From Actinidia chinensis (taxonomy: Eukaryota > Streptophyta > Magnoliopsida > Ericales > Actinidiaceae), in contig CM018903.1 of NCBI GenBank assembly GCA_009663005.1, forward strand, positions 25,622,493 to 25,639,992: DNA of 17,500 nt, written 5' to 3'. Under the pieces are notes generated by a model that was not told the origin of the DNA, searched no databases, and was given only the letters and a program-made list of their open reading frames with translations. Made by a program: the position numbers and the translations under genes. Shown piece by piece: positions 1 through 8,864 of the stretch (positions within the stretch are counted from its first letter, which is position 1; each line of letters begins with the position of its first letter).

Positions 1-420
1 GAAAAGAACTCAATAACGAAGGGACGAGTGGACGAAAAGAAGTATGAACCAAATGTTTATTCAAAGAATCAAAGCAATAATCTAAGGGGAACGAGCACCT
101 GAACGTGTTCGAACTGGCGGAAAATAACCATTGGGGAAGTGCGGAAGATATAGCTGAAGGCAGAAATGAGATCGATGTTTTCCATTGAATGAATTAGAAT
201 AGGTCACAGAAAGACGAACTGCCAAAATTGGGGTCGGAGCATAGTACCCAAGGAGTGGAAATGCAAGACCATTAAGTAATAAGGCCGGTGAACCAAGAGA
301 ACCGGGGTGGAGGTGGATATGAACAGAGGCAAGGCCCGTTGTTTGTCACTGATGCGGAATGCCCAAGATAATTAAGTGTGGTTTGCCAAGGTAATCTAAC
401 AATATGTTCTTAACCTACCT
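1..420 (+). pseudogene. Gag C-terminal part and gag-protease linker, decayed
   Basis: This stretch precedes the protease and is where the nucleocapsid end of Gag should lie. A possible zinc-knuckle trace starts at the Cys codon at 220-222 (C-Q-N-W-G-R-S, with His and Ser readable only in a neighbouring frame); the second Cys is replaced by Trp in the frame read. At about 321-390 a shifted reading resembles the arginine- and glutamine-rich linker that precedes plant gypsy protease. Stops and frameshifts are frequent. The assignment rests mainly on position. Confidence 0.45.
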
Positions 421-720
421 GCTTTCGTATTATTTGACACAGGAATCATCACACACTTTTGTGTCGACACGATTTGCAAGTAAGTTGAATAAACAACCTG
501 ACAATTAGGCTACGAAGTAGTAGTTCACAACCCTGATTAAGGGTGTTGTGGTTTCCAAGGGTCTATTCGAGATTGTAGTGTATGTATCGATGAGATAGTG
601 ATCCTACAGATCTGATACCCTGGAGATGGGACATTCGATGTCCTGTTTGGGATGAATTAGTTTGTCCAAAATGGCGTCAACAATTCACTGTGTACGATAA
701 TGTATAAGTTTTATGAACGC
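421..720 (+). pseudogene. Retropepsin-like aspartic protease remnant
   Basis: The active-site motif F-V-L-F-D-T-G is intact at 424-444, with the catalytic Asp codon at 436-438. It is the retroviral-type aspartic protease signature, which in an intact element cleaves the Gag-Pol polyprotein as a homodimer. The Ser-His-Ser that normally follows is altered (I-I-T-H-F). Around 610-690, frames can be followed through a match to the 'dLIPLeMgdFDVilGMDWL' type segment, including D-V-L-F-G-M-N, but with one-base shifts. It ends near the K-F-Y-E-R-R-T-E-E stretch (about 705-735). No continuous ORF remains. Confidence 0.75.
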
Positions 721-839
721 AGAACAGAAGAAGTTCAACTGAGTGAGCACGATGATACTCCCCCATACTTTGGTATCCATGCTTGTGCCCAACGCCTCTT
801 TACGTAAGGGTGTCAGGGATACTTATGTAGTGTAAATCG

Positions 840-1740
840 TTGCATTAGAGGACTTATCTACATTGGACCTTCCTATTAGTTCGTGAATTTCCTGAGTATT
901 TCCTGAGGTATTTGGCAGGAATGCCTTTGGACAGGGAAATAGAACTTTTTCATTAATTGCCAGGGGACACAACCAATCTAAAGCACCATATCGCATGGCT
1001 CCTGCGAGTTAAAAGAGTTGAAGTTACAACTACAGAGTTATTGGACAAAGGGTTGCATACGACCGAGTTCGTCACATGGGAGCACCGTGTTATTTGTGAA
1101 GAGAAGGACGGGACGATGAATTATGTATCGACTATCGCGGTTGAACCAAGTTCCTCATTAAGAATAAATACCCGTTACCAAGGATCGATGATTTATTGAC
1201 AATTACGGGGGGCTCAAGTATTTTCAAAGATCTATTTGCGTCTGGATACCATCAACTCAAGTGAAGTCTGATGACCATAAAAAGACTGATTTAGGACACG
1301 ATATGGACATTACGAGTTCTTGGTAACTGCCATTCGGGTTCTAATGCGCCAGCAGGCATTATGGATTTGATGAATCGATTTTTTAAGAATTCATTTGGAT
1401 AGTTCGTCATTGTATTCATAACGACAGCCTTATTTAGTCAAAGTGAGATCAACCCGCGAACATTTGCGAATTGTATTACATACCGCTGAAAGACCAAAAG
1501 TTGTATTCAACATTCAAGAAGTGAATTTTGGGCTAAATAGTGTGATATTTTTGGGGCATATTATCAACAAGGATGGGATCTCCGGTCGACACACAAAAGA
1601 TTAAGACAATCATGGATTGGCCACAACCCAAGACATGTTTGAGGTTCGAATTTTTTTGGGACTTGCTGGAATATTATAGAAGATTTGTGCAAGATTTGCA
1701 AAAATGACGGTACCAATGACGTAGCTTGACCCGCAGAAAG
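840..1740 (+). pseudogene. Reverse transcriptase domain remnant (gypsy)
   Basis: The leader resembling 'REFPEVFP' is at about 880-910. The fingers region is open as one 80-codon stretch at 957-1199, with L-L-D-K-G and K-D-G-T-M readable, and is followed by a match to 'FSKIDLrSGYHQLK' at about 1220-1263. The Y/F-x-D-D catalytic box falls at about 1412-1440. Phe-Ile is readable at 1415-1420, but the next base is missing at about 1421 and the Tyr of the following I-Y-S-K is a TAG stop. The catalytic aspartates are therefore split by a frameshift. The palm and thumb ('FLGHII', 'FLGLAGYYRRFV'-like) continue to about 1700 in alternating frames. Confidence 0.85.
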
Positions 1741-1779
1741 AACCGTTCAATTTGGACAGAAAAACTGTGAAAACAGTTT

Positions 1780-2230
1780 TTCAGGAACTACGAAAAACTG
1801 ACAACGGCGCCAATACTTACCATTGACCAGAGTGCACTGAAGGATTTTTCTATTTATAGCGATGCGAAGTCACTATCAAGGATTGGTGGGATGTGTGTTT
1901 GATGCAAAACGTGAAGGTTATATTGCATACTCTTCTCGGCAATGACAGTCACATGAGAAGAACTACCCCTACTCACGATCTCTATAGTTAGCGCAGTTAT
2001 TTTTGCTTGAAGATATGGCGGCATTACTTTAGATGGATTTAAAGGTGAAATCTAACACCGACCACAAAGGTTTGAAGGAAGATTTACATACAGCAAAGGA
2101 GTAAAATCTTAGGCAACGAAGATGGTTGGAGCTAATGAAAGACGATGACATCAGCATCAATTACCACCGGGAAAGGGCGAACGTAGTAGCAGACCGCTTT
2201 AGTCGGAAGGCAACGTGGGAGCTGGCATTA
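1780..2230 (+). pseudogene. RNase H domain remnant
   Basis: Motifs follow RT at the expected distance. Y-S-D-A-K-S at 1855-1872 holds the first catalytic Asp, N-T-D-H-K-G-L-K at 2054-2077 matches the conserved TDH block, and the domain ends with Y-H-R-E-R-A-N-V-V-A-D-R-F-S-R-K at 2162-2209, the usual 'GKaNvvADaLSRK' boundary. RNase H removes the RNA strand of the RNA-DNA hybrid during reverse transcription. The motifs lie in different frames, separated by small indels and stops. Confidence 0.8.
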
Positions 2231-2499
2231 ATTTACAGAACAGGGATGTCTACATAAGAAATGTGTCGAACTAGAGTGGAAAAGTAGTAAGTCCCGTGGA
2301 ATTGGATCCCTATGTGCAAGAATTATCTCAGAGCCATAAATGGAGAAGAGATTAAACTCAGACAAATGGAGGATCCTAAAACTCAAGAAGATTTATGATA
2401 ACTTGGCGACCGCACCGAATACAGAGGTTTCAGATTAATCGTGGGGTGTTCAAATTTGCCAAACAGACTGTGCGTGCCTAACCGTTTTAGACCTCAAGC

Positions 2500-3500
2500 C
2501 GCAGATTATGGACGAAGGACACAAGTCGAATGGGCCAGTCCATCCGTGAAATGATGAAAAATGTACCAATATTTAAAGAAAGTGTATTGGTGGATGGGCC
2601 ATGAAACGAGACTTAGGGAGTACTTCAGCAAGTGTTTTACAATGTCAGAGTATCAATGCGAATCTCCAGAAACCAGTGCTAGGACTACTTCAACATTGCC
2701 AATAGCGAATTGGAAATGGGGAGGAAACATCCACAATGGACTAATACGTTGTCGTATTTTCCTCGTACAGTGAAAGGTAATAATTTCAATTGGGTCATCG
2801 TCGACCATTTGACCAAGTCGGCTCATTTTAATTCCAATCAAGAAGACACATACGATGATCAAATTGTGGCTATCTACGTGAGAGAATTTTACGACTTCAT
2901 GGAGCGCCAGTATCATTACGTCAGATCGGGATTTCAAGAGTTTATCTAGATTTTGGCAATCATTTACAAAGGCGATGGTGACAAAGCTAAAATGGAGTAC
3001 GGCTGTTCATCCACAAACGGACGGCAATCAGAGAGGCCTATCCAAACATTAGAAGATTTGCTACGAGCATGGGTGCAATGAATTTCAAGGAAGTTGGAGG
3101 AACATCTAGCGTTGGCGGAATTCACCTACACAATAGCGAGCAAGCGAGTATCGGTATGGCACCTTTCGAGGCAATTATACGGCGGAAGTGGTAGATGCAC
3201 CGTCGTGTTTGGACAGAAGTTGGATAGAAGAAATTACTGGGCCGGATATCGTGCTGGAAACGACAAAAAGATCAAATGATTCAAGACGATGAAGGGTTGC
3301 ACAATCGGCCGAGAGTTATGCAGATCAAATAGAAGAGAGTTTGATATTCCATTCCAAGACTGTGATTGGGTTTTTTTAAAGGTCTCACCAATGAAGGGAG
3401 TGGTAAGATTCGGAAAGGGAAATTAAATCCAGGTAGGTGTGGCCATTTGAAATTCGGAGAAGATAGAACCGTTAAGAGTATAGCTTGCCTTACTCAGAAT
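2500..3500 (+). pseudogene. Integrase remnant: zinc-binding N domain and DDE core
   Basis: The N-terminal HHCC domain is readable at 2561-2650 (Y-L-K-K-V-Y-W-W-M-G, then S-K-C-F-T-M-S). Its last Cys appears as Met-Ser, a lost zinc ligand. The catalytic core holds the first Asp (M-D, 2736-2741), the second in S-D-R-D at 2921-2932 and the Glu of Q-S-E-R at 3025-3036. The second Asp to Glu spacing is 107 bp, which becomes exactly a DX35E spacing if one lost base is allowed. H-P-Q-T-D-G precedes that shift. Further matches are E-E-H-L-A-L-A-E-F-T-Y at about 3097-3129 and 'fLKvsPmkGv'-like residues at about 3370-3405. In an intact element this enzyme inserts the cDNA. The core is broken by frameshifts. 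Confidence 0.88.
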
Positions 3501-3780
3501 TTGCAAATGTTCACGTACATTTTTCATGTTTCCAATGCTTATAAAATATATTGCGGATCCGACTCAATGTGTTAGAACACCACCGTTAGCAGTTAGAAAG
3601 AATTTGCGGTATGATGAAGCGACCATGAGGATTATGGATTTCGCGAGTTAAACAACTTAGAAAGAAATAATTTCTGTTGGTCAAAGTCCTGGTGGGAGAA
3701 TCAGACGACGGGAGAAGCAACTTGGGAAAAAAGAAAGTGACATCGGCAGAATAACCCGCACCTTTTTTGAGCAAGTAAAA
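3501..3780 (+). pseudogene. Integrase C-terminal region with chromodomain-like end
   Basis: After the integrase core the reading includes an 'FHVS' segment (about 3520-3535), then a stretch ending in E-A-T-W-E-K-R-K at 3714-3737. EATWE is the typical C-terminal block of chromovirus integrases, where a chromodomain-like fold is thought to direct insertion to heterochromatin. The chromodomain proper is too decayed here to count aromatic cage residues. Stops follow, and the polypurine tract lies about 110 bp downstream. Confidence 0.6.
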
Positions 3781-3887
3781 ATTAAATTATACATTGTTAG
3801 TGCTAGTAATAGAATTGATAATATAGATCGAACAAATCAGAATACAGTAAAATACGAATAGATTAATTTGGAGAACAAACTTCCTAA
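3781..3887. other. Short AT-rich untranslated region before the polypurine tract
   Basis: This is AT-rich sequence between the end of the pol remnant and the polypurine tract, with no ORF or motif. It is the usual 3' untranslated leader to the LTR. Confidence 0.5.
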
Positions 3888-3899
3888 GGTGGGGGAGAA
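3888..3899 (+). promoter_or_regulatory. Polypurine tract priming plus-strand DNA synthesis
   Basis: GGTGGGGGAGAA is a purine run with a single T, directly abutting the TGTAATATCCCG start of the LTR. Position and composition are those of the RNase H-resistant primer for plus-strand synthesis, and they fix both the left edge of the LTR and the element's orientation. Confidence 0.85.
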
Positions 3900-6280
3900 T
3901 GTAATATCCCGACCAATTAATTGTCTTTATTTTTTTTTCAGAAATAAAAATTTATGGAATTATATTAAGAATAAGGTCATTTATACTTCTGGGGTTAAAT
4001 GAAAGATTTAGAACTTGTGGGATAAATTATATTACATTTAGATAATGTAATTATCGAAACGGAGGGACAAAAGTGGTGATTTACGCAAACAAAAAACTTC
4101 GAATGGGGACAGATGCTCTCTCTTTCGGATGAAAGAGATAGTTTTTGGTGCTATGTGTGAATGAGTGTGTGGGAGAATGGGGTTTTTTTTAAAAAAAAAA
4201 TATTAATGAAGAGAATGAAATAGAGGGACTCTGGGAGAAGGATAGAAGACTGAGAGAGCGAGAGTAAAGGAAGATAGAGAAAAAGCTGCTCACATTTGTT
4301 TCAAGGTATATTCAATTTCTTTCTTTCTTCAATTCCGTTATTAGTTTTTCTTCTAAATACCCGAAAAATATGCATCTATATAATTTTAAGATCAAAGTTT
4401 GGAATATGACGGAATTAAATGTATTATACCTCCTCGAATAGCAATTGTATTATGATCATATTTTTTTTTCATACTTAATCCGAATTACTTGGTTTAATTG
4501 CGTGGAAATCATATAATCAAAATTATCTACATTTTCCATTTAGAACTTTTGTAAATTAAACGACTCCTAAGTGGTTGAACATTTACGTTTACAGTACTAT
4601 CGAAAACGGGAAAGTTAGTAGTGCGAACAGAAAGTTTTGAAATTTTGATAACCTAGTTATTTGTTTGAAATTCGGAAACTTTTATATGTTAATAAATTAT
4701 ATTCTAATCTAATATCGTGTAATTAATTTCACAAATTATGAAATTATTTTGATGTCCAAATAATTTCAACCCATCTACTGTCGTGCCAATATTGTAGGGC
4801 AAATTGAAAATGTTTAACGAATTCTAAAAATAGTAAAGTTGATTATTAATTTATATAATTTTAACGATAGATAAATATATATATTTCTATTATGTTTTTT
4901 ATAAATTATAGAGTCAATTAGCTCGGAGAGTATTTATAAAAATTATAAACCGAGCTACTGACATAAAAATTCTTGCAGAAACTGAAGCTGTTAGAAGAAT
5001 TTTTGAAATATTCAGTAGCGTAATAAATATAAAATAATTTTATTTACTGTAAATACATATATGTGTCAATATTTGTGTAAAAATATTTAGAGTTAAGTTC
5101 ACCGAGAATTTTTATTAAAATCATAAACCGGATGACTGTCTTGAAAACATATTATAAACAAATTTTTGTAGAAAGTTAATTCTAATTATAAATAAATTCT
5201 AACTTAGAAATTCTTAAATTTAATATATTATTCATAGCCCCGAGACCATTAAATCTAACTAATTATAATATTAAAACTTAGGACCCAAAAACAAGAACCC
5301 TCAATCTCGCTTACGAGTGGATACGAGAAGGGCGTAGAATACGCATAAGGTGAGTCGTTTATAGTTTTACTTACTTAAAAATTGTTTTGGATAATGATAC
5401 CATGTGTTTTATGTTTTTCCCCAACTGATATTTTTTATGTTGAAAGCATGCTTATGTTAAATTGGCCATGAAATGTTGAAAATGGTATACTTTTGTGAAA
5501 ATATGAGTTTAAAACGACACATGGTTCTAACGGTGCCCCGACGCTAGGCGAAAAAGAATATGCGGGTATGTATGAATAAGAGATCAGTGCCAATGATTTA
5601 GGATGATATATGCCATTTATATTATTGGGGTCGCTCTCCTAATTACTGGGCTCGTTTGCACGGGCATGTGTGTCAGCAAGTTGGCAATGATATGGATTTT
5701 CTGATTTTGATAGATGATATCAGGGAATGGCATAGGTGATCCATGGTTGAAACAAATGATTGAACAAATAAAAAGATATATTAAGTATAAAATGATTTGA
5801 GTTGTATACTTTCATGGGCACATGTATGTTTAATAAACTTGATCACACTAGCCTAGTGCTTCAGACGTAGTCGTACGTAACATTTCCGGTAATGAGAACG
5901 AAGTTGGGGAACGCAATTGAGGGCGGTGACCTAGTGTTGACGGTGTAAGGCCTATACTATAAAATCGTATAGGACTGATTAAATCTTAATGTTTATAGTT
6001 TTTATTTAAGATTGTACCATATTAAATGGATAAAATGTGTTGCTCATATTTTATTTTGGATGAATGTAAAGAGTAAATTTGTAATAATTATGTATTACAC
6101 ATCAGCTCTGGTTATTTTTAATTATTTTCCGCATGAATTTATTGTATTCAGAAGTACTTAATACTTAGAAAAATGCCTAACTTAATTGAGAAATAGGCCT
6201 ATTGTGGGAGCTCATTGGCCGGTCCCGATAGTAACCCAAAATAAGGGTGCACCCCATGTCTAAATGGGTTGGGTCTGACA
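3900..6280 (+). repeat. 3' long terminal repeat of the chromovirus-like element
   Basis: The left end is well defined: it starts TGTAATATCCCGACC immediately after the polypurine tract, a common beginning for plant gypsy LTRs. The interior is AT-rich and without ORFs. A purine-rich leader-like segment (about 4200-4290) is followed by a pyrimidine-rich stretch (about 4310-4345). The right end is proposed at 6280, where GGTTGGGTCTGACA resembles the inverted complement of the start and ends in CA. The other LTR is outside the window, so the length (about 2.4 kb) cannot be checked here. An earlier end near 6110-6240 is possible. Confidence 0.6.
4909..5178. repeat. Two degenerate copies of an approximately 80-bp unit inside the LTR
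   Basis: About 4909-4988 and about 5090-5177 share the same ordered pieces: AGAGT-AA, CCGAG or CTCGGAG, an AT-rich ATAAACCG segment, a CTGAC/CTGTC word, then TTCTTGCAGAAA or TTTTTGTAGAAA. The copies are diverged and about 180 bp apart start to start. They look like an old internal duplication in the LTR, not a functional array. Confidence 0.4.
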
Positions 6281-6364
6281 AAGATCTATCGAGACGTGCC
6301 TTCCTAAGGTGAAAACCTACCCCATATCAACCATTATCCTAGCGTAATAAAAGAATGTCCATTT

Positions 6365-6403
6365 CATTCTCATTTTCATTCTATTCTTTACAAAATGAGA
6401 ATG
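6365..6403. repeat. Perfect 12-bp inverted repeat
   Basis: CATTCTCATTTT at 6365-6376 and its exact reverse complement AAAATGAGAATG at 6392-6403 are separated by 15 bp and could form a hairpin. The sequence is low in complexity and rich in ATTC words, so a relict of MITE-like ends or chance are both possible. Confidence 0.6.
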
Positions 6404-6590
6404 ACTATTTTTGTGAGGGGAAAATCTCACTGGATGTTAACTTTTGTGCTACCTCACTACTTTCCTCCTTCTAGGTTTCTTGTGTACCACAACAAGCACC
6501 GTTAAGGCTTTTCGATCGGATACTGGCTGGGAAGACCCTCCGTTGGGAGAGTAAGAATACGAAGGAGGAGAGAGAACAAGAGAGGTAGAG

Positions 6591-6830
6591 ATTTAGGGTT
6601 TAAGATTACATACTAGAGAACTTGTGAGTCCTCCTATTTATAGGCTCGCTCATCGAATCCTAGTCAAACTCAAGCCCTTACTCCGTATCCACTTCTACCA
6701 ACGAGATCTCCATAATCCTTCTTAACTTAACTAGAAAGTAGATATTCCCTAGTTAAAAAGGACTGCTGGACCCCGCACACGTACATCCACCTTGGGCCCA
6801 ATCCTCATGGATTGAGCATGTTCAGCCCAA
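6591..6830 (-). promoter_or_regulatory. Promoter-like block on the minus strand (TGGGCC, TATA, telo-box)
   Basis: Reading the minus strand: AGCCCAAT or its complement at about 6823-6831 and TTGGGCCCAA at 6792-6801 contain TGGGC-type site II words. CCTATAAATAGG follows at 6633-6644, a good plant TATA box. About 32 bp downstream is AAACCCTAAAT (6591-6601), a telo-box, then a CT-rich leader with TCTCTC words to about 6550. This combination is known from plant genes for translation and also from retrotransposon LTRs. No ORF follows within the next 250 bp, so an LTR or a captured promoter fragment is more likely than an active gene start. Confidence 0.45.
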
Positions 6831-7590
6831 TGACAAATCCATATTAAATACTACCCAATGCCTTGAGGCAATTAGTATGGCATTTTGGCCTCTTACAATT
6901 CCTATATCATTCTATTCCAGCCACATTTCAATCTTCATTTCATTCCTTACAAAATCCATTATATATAACCAAATACAGCCTAACTATAATTAAATTGCAT
7001 GCTTTATAGATAAAAATGAATTTACAGTCCCATAGAACCTTCTGGATCCAAAAAGATAAGCTTAGGCCCAACCCAGTACTGAGAGCCCACAATCCACAAA
7101 CCTGAGGCCTAGTAGAGTTGGGCTGGCGACAATGCATGTTTGGTGGGGTGTAGAGTGATTCGCTCGTCAAAAAAAAACAAGTGTGATTCCTTACCGCAAG
7201 TGTACGTGGTCGCGAATCTTTAAAAAACTCGAAGTATAAGTATCAATCCCAAAGGACACAGGTGCAAGATGTGACAACAAGATACAAAAACACTACGATG
7301 GTTCAATCCTAACAAAGTCTACTTATACTTCAAAAATTACTGAAAGAAATTATTTGATTTTGATATTGTGATGTGTTTGAACTAAATTTAATAGAACAAA
7401 ATAAAAACTGATTTAACTGATAATGAAGGAACTCAGCATCGATTGAATCCAGTCAACGAGTTTCTCGGAATCCCAATGAGGAGCATATTATAACTCAAAT
7501 CCTTTCGACATTGCTGGAGTCCTTAGATTCGGAAAATTTACTTTTGAAAGCCAAATATTCCTTACTTACTTCACCTCTAATAAAGCTGTT

Positions 7591-7770
7591 GTTGTTAGGA
7601 TCAAGGGAGTGTCCTCATCGATTCGCATCACAAGATCAAACTAATCGGACCTCCCAAGTTTTTCGAAATAAATAATCTGTTTGTTATGATCATGGTAGTG
7701 CATCATTGAATCCAATAACACGACGTTTTATCGACATAATAGGACTCCCAAGTTTTCAAAATATTTAGAA
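7591..7770. repeat. Tandem duplication of an approximately 90-bp unit in the LTR
   Basis: Unit 1 is about 7591-7680 and unit 2 about 7681-7770. Each opens TTGTTA-GATCA-GG-AGTG, passes a CATC-ATTC/ATCC CACA-type middle and ends GGACTCCCAAGTTTT or GGACCTCCCAAGTTTTT. The same two units occur in the 5' LTR at about 15939-16031 and 16032-16120, so the duplication is older than this insertion. Confidence 0.75.
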
Positions 7771-8153
7771 TTAGTAAAGAAGAAGAATAAAAAATTTTAG
7801 AAGATCTAACGATGAAAATAATTACTCCAGTGCTCATCCTTGATTCCCATTGACTTTTTCACGAATCGATTCCAAGTAAGAACACTAGCCACTCATGGCT
7901 AAGGTAAACAAATATCTAATTATTGAATGCATTCTAATTTAAATAACTAATCTAAGAATAGACACCAAGATATTGAATCAATACGCAAGAAAATTAAAAA
8001 ACATGATTAAATTGATAAAACTTCTTAATTAATTACAACAAACAAGACCTTATGTAAAACTTACAGAAATAATGAAGAACTTTGAAAACTAAACTTGAGA
8101 GGCTGAGAAAACCCTCAAAAAAATCACGTCCCCCCTCTAAACAGATATAAAGA

Positions 8154-8164
8154 GATAATATATA
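8154..8164 (-). promoter_or_regulatory. TATA-like box of the LTR promoter (3' LTR copy)
   Basis: The minus strand reads TATATATTATC, followed about 20-30 bp on by an AGAGGGGGGAC segment where transcription of an LTR could begin. The corresponding place in the other LTR (16517-16524) also keeps a TATATATC core. Position between the U3 palindrome cluster and the R/U5 part supports a promoter role; this is an inference. Confidence 0.55.
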
Positions 8165-8219
8165 GGCACTTCCAAATTCGAGTCTAAACAGATTAGGAAT
8201 CTTCCCAGGAATTTGCCTT

Positions 8220-8658
8220 GGCGTTCGACCCGCCCACTTCCTGCAATCAATGGGAGTTCGAACGCTCAGTCAATCTTCTGATTTTCTCTTCTTGGCGTTC
8301 CGGACGCCCCAAATTCTTCTTCCCTGTAAGCGTTCGAGTCGCTTAGACAAAAAAAAACCACTTTTAAGTTTCGCATTTTTCGAACTGTCAGCAGAAAGCG
8401 TTCGAACTCTCTATTCAACGCTCGCACTTTTTGAACTGTAACGCAGGGGCGTTCGAACGGTCTTCATCAATTTTCCTCTAGCGTTCGGACGCCCCAAGTC
8501 TTTCTTTGGTCAGGCTTTCGAACGTTCTTCACAAAGTTTCCAAATTTCTTCACAGCGTTCGAACTCTGGTTTCCCCTTTGCTTTTTTGGCGTTTCGAACG
8601 CTCAATGTAATTTGACCAATCTTTTGATTTTTTCTCCTCTTTTTCATACACGTTCGAC
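8220..8658. repeat. Cluster of about 13 imperfect GCGTTCGAACGC palindromes in U3
   Basis: The core TTCGAA with GCG/CGC arms recurs at irregular spacing. Clear copies are 8254-8265, 8398-8407, 8449-8460, 8481-8492 (GCGTTCGGACGC), 8514-8525, 8555-8564 and 8589-8601 (one extra T). Weaker ones are at about 8221, 8294-8308, 8327-8346 (TAAGCG...CGCTTA arms), 8379, 8418 and 8649. The consensus is its own reverse complement. Spacer sequence between copies is T- and C-rich. The cluster ends about 60 bp upstream of the TATA-like box on the minus strand, so it sits where LTR enhancers usually lie. I do not know a factor that binds it. Confidence 0.8.
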
Positions 8659-8828
8659 TTTTATGGGCCCCTTCAATTCTTTCACTTTGATATATAAACC
8701 TACAATGAACTCAATAACGCTATTACGTGCAATAGTGTGTGTAAAAATACATAATTAAAACTAATCTAGGGCCAATTTATGTCAGTTTAAAGGCGCTTGG
8801 ACTACAACTTAATGCAGTCGCAATCACA

Positions 8829-8864
8829 CACCCCAACGAATCTTTTGCTAGTCCCTAGAAAAAT
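8829..8864 (-). promoter_or_regulatory. Polypurine-like tract next to the 3' LTR
   Basis: The minus strand here reads CTAGGGACTAGCAAAAGA, then TTGGGGTG directly before the LTR start TGTGATTG. 'GGGACTAGCAA...TTTGGGGGTGTG' is a familiar lead-in to the 3' LTR of plant Athila/Tat elements. It confirms that the element reads right to left and that the left block is its 3' LTR. Confidence 0.7.

Larger units (their letters stand above)
1..6280 (+). mobile_element. Ty3/gypsy chromovirus-like LTR retrotransposon, 5' part outside the window
   Basis: Domain remnants appear in the order protease, reverse transcriptase, RNase H, integrase, C-terminal EATWE block, polypurine tract, LTR. Integrase after RNase H is the Ty3/gypsy order and excludes Ty1/copia. 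The 5' LTR, primer-binding site and most of gag lie left of the window. The EATWE block after integrase and the form of the RT and integrase motifs suggest a chromovirus, perhaps of the Tekay/Del group; that lineage is an inference from family knowledge. No reading frame longer than about 90 codons survives, so this is a dead copy. The right border depends on the LTR end proposed at about 6280 and is uncertain. Confidence 0.85.
6281..7181. other. Inter-element spacer, probably fragments of other repeats
   Basis: No coding sequence is supported here; the open frames are short and match no family I recognise. The stretch holds a 12-bp inverted repeat (6365-6403), a minus-strand promoter-like block (6591-6830) and two similar CATTCTATTC / TTACAAAAT segments at about 6365-6400 and 6908-6955 that bracket the block. 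The word CCAAATACAGCCTAA at about 6969-6983 resembles the ends of some plant MITEs, but no matching inverted partner was found on the left. TGTAAGAGG on the minus strand from 6897 could be an LTR start, with no convincing partner end or target-site duplication. Confidence 0.4.
7182..8828 (-). repeat. 3' LTR of the Athila-like element
   Basis: On the plus strand it begins TGTGATT (7182-7188) and ends AATCACA (8822-8828), a perfect 7-bp terminal inverted repeat with TG/CA ends. Extending the right end to 8830 is equally possible because of the CACACA run. The outer part, with 'CCGCAAGTGTACG' and 'GTATCAATCCCA' words, is widely seen at plant gypsy LTR ends. Read on the minus strand, U3 runs from 8828 to about 8160 and carries a palindrome cluster and a TATA-like box. 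R and U5 follow to 7182. The block from about 7476 to 8828 is repeated at 15821-17200. Confidence 0.85.

Noticed and set aside
2653..2937. 94-codon minus-strand frame and other short frames over the plus-strand integrase
   Set aside because: They lie opposite or out of phase with clear integrase motifs (SDRD, zinc-binding domain) and match nothing; they are shadow frames.
6301..6311. TTCCTAAGGTG repeated from the sequence before the polypurine tract (3881-3891), suggesting another LTR border
   Set aside because: Only 11 bases agree, and no purine run or TGTAATATCCCG start follows at 6312.
8254..8265. Heat-shock elements
   Set aside because: Heat-shock elements need alternating GAA and TTC blocks separated by two bases (nTTCnnGAAn). 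Here TTC and GAA are adjacent with no gap, so the match is not proper.
8220..8658. CRISPR array
   Set aside because: The repeats are 12-bp imperfect palindromes with irregular spacing in a plant LTR, without 23-47-bp conserved repeats or uniform spacers.
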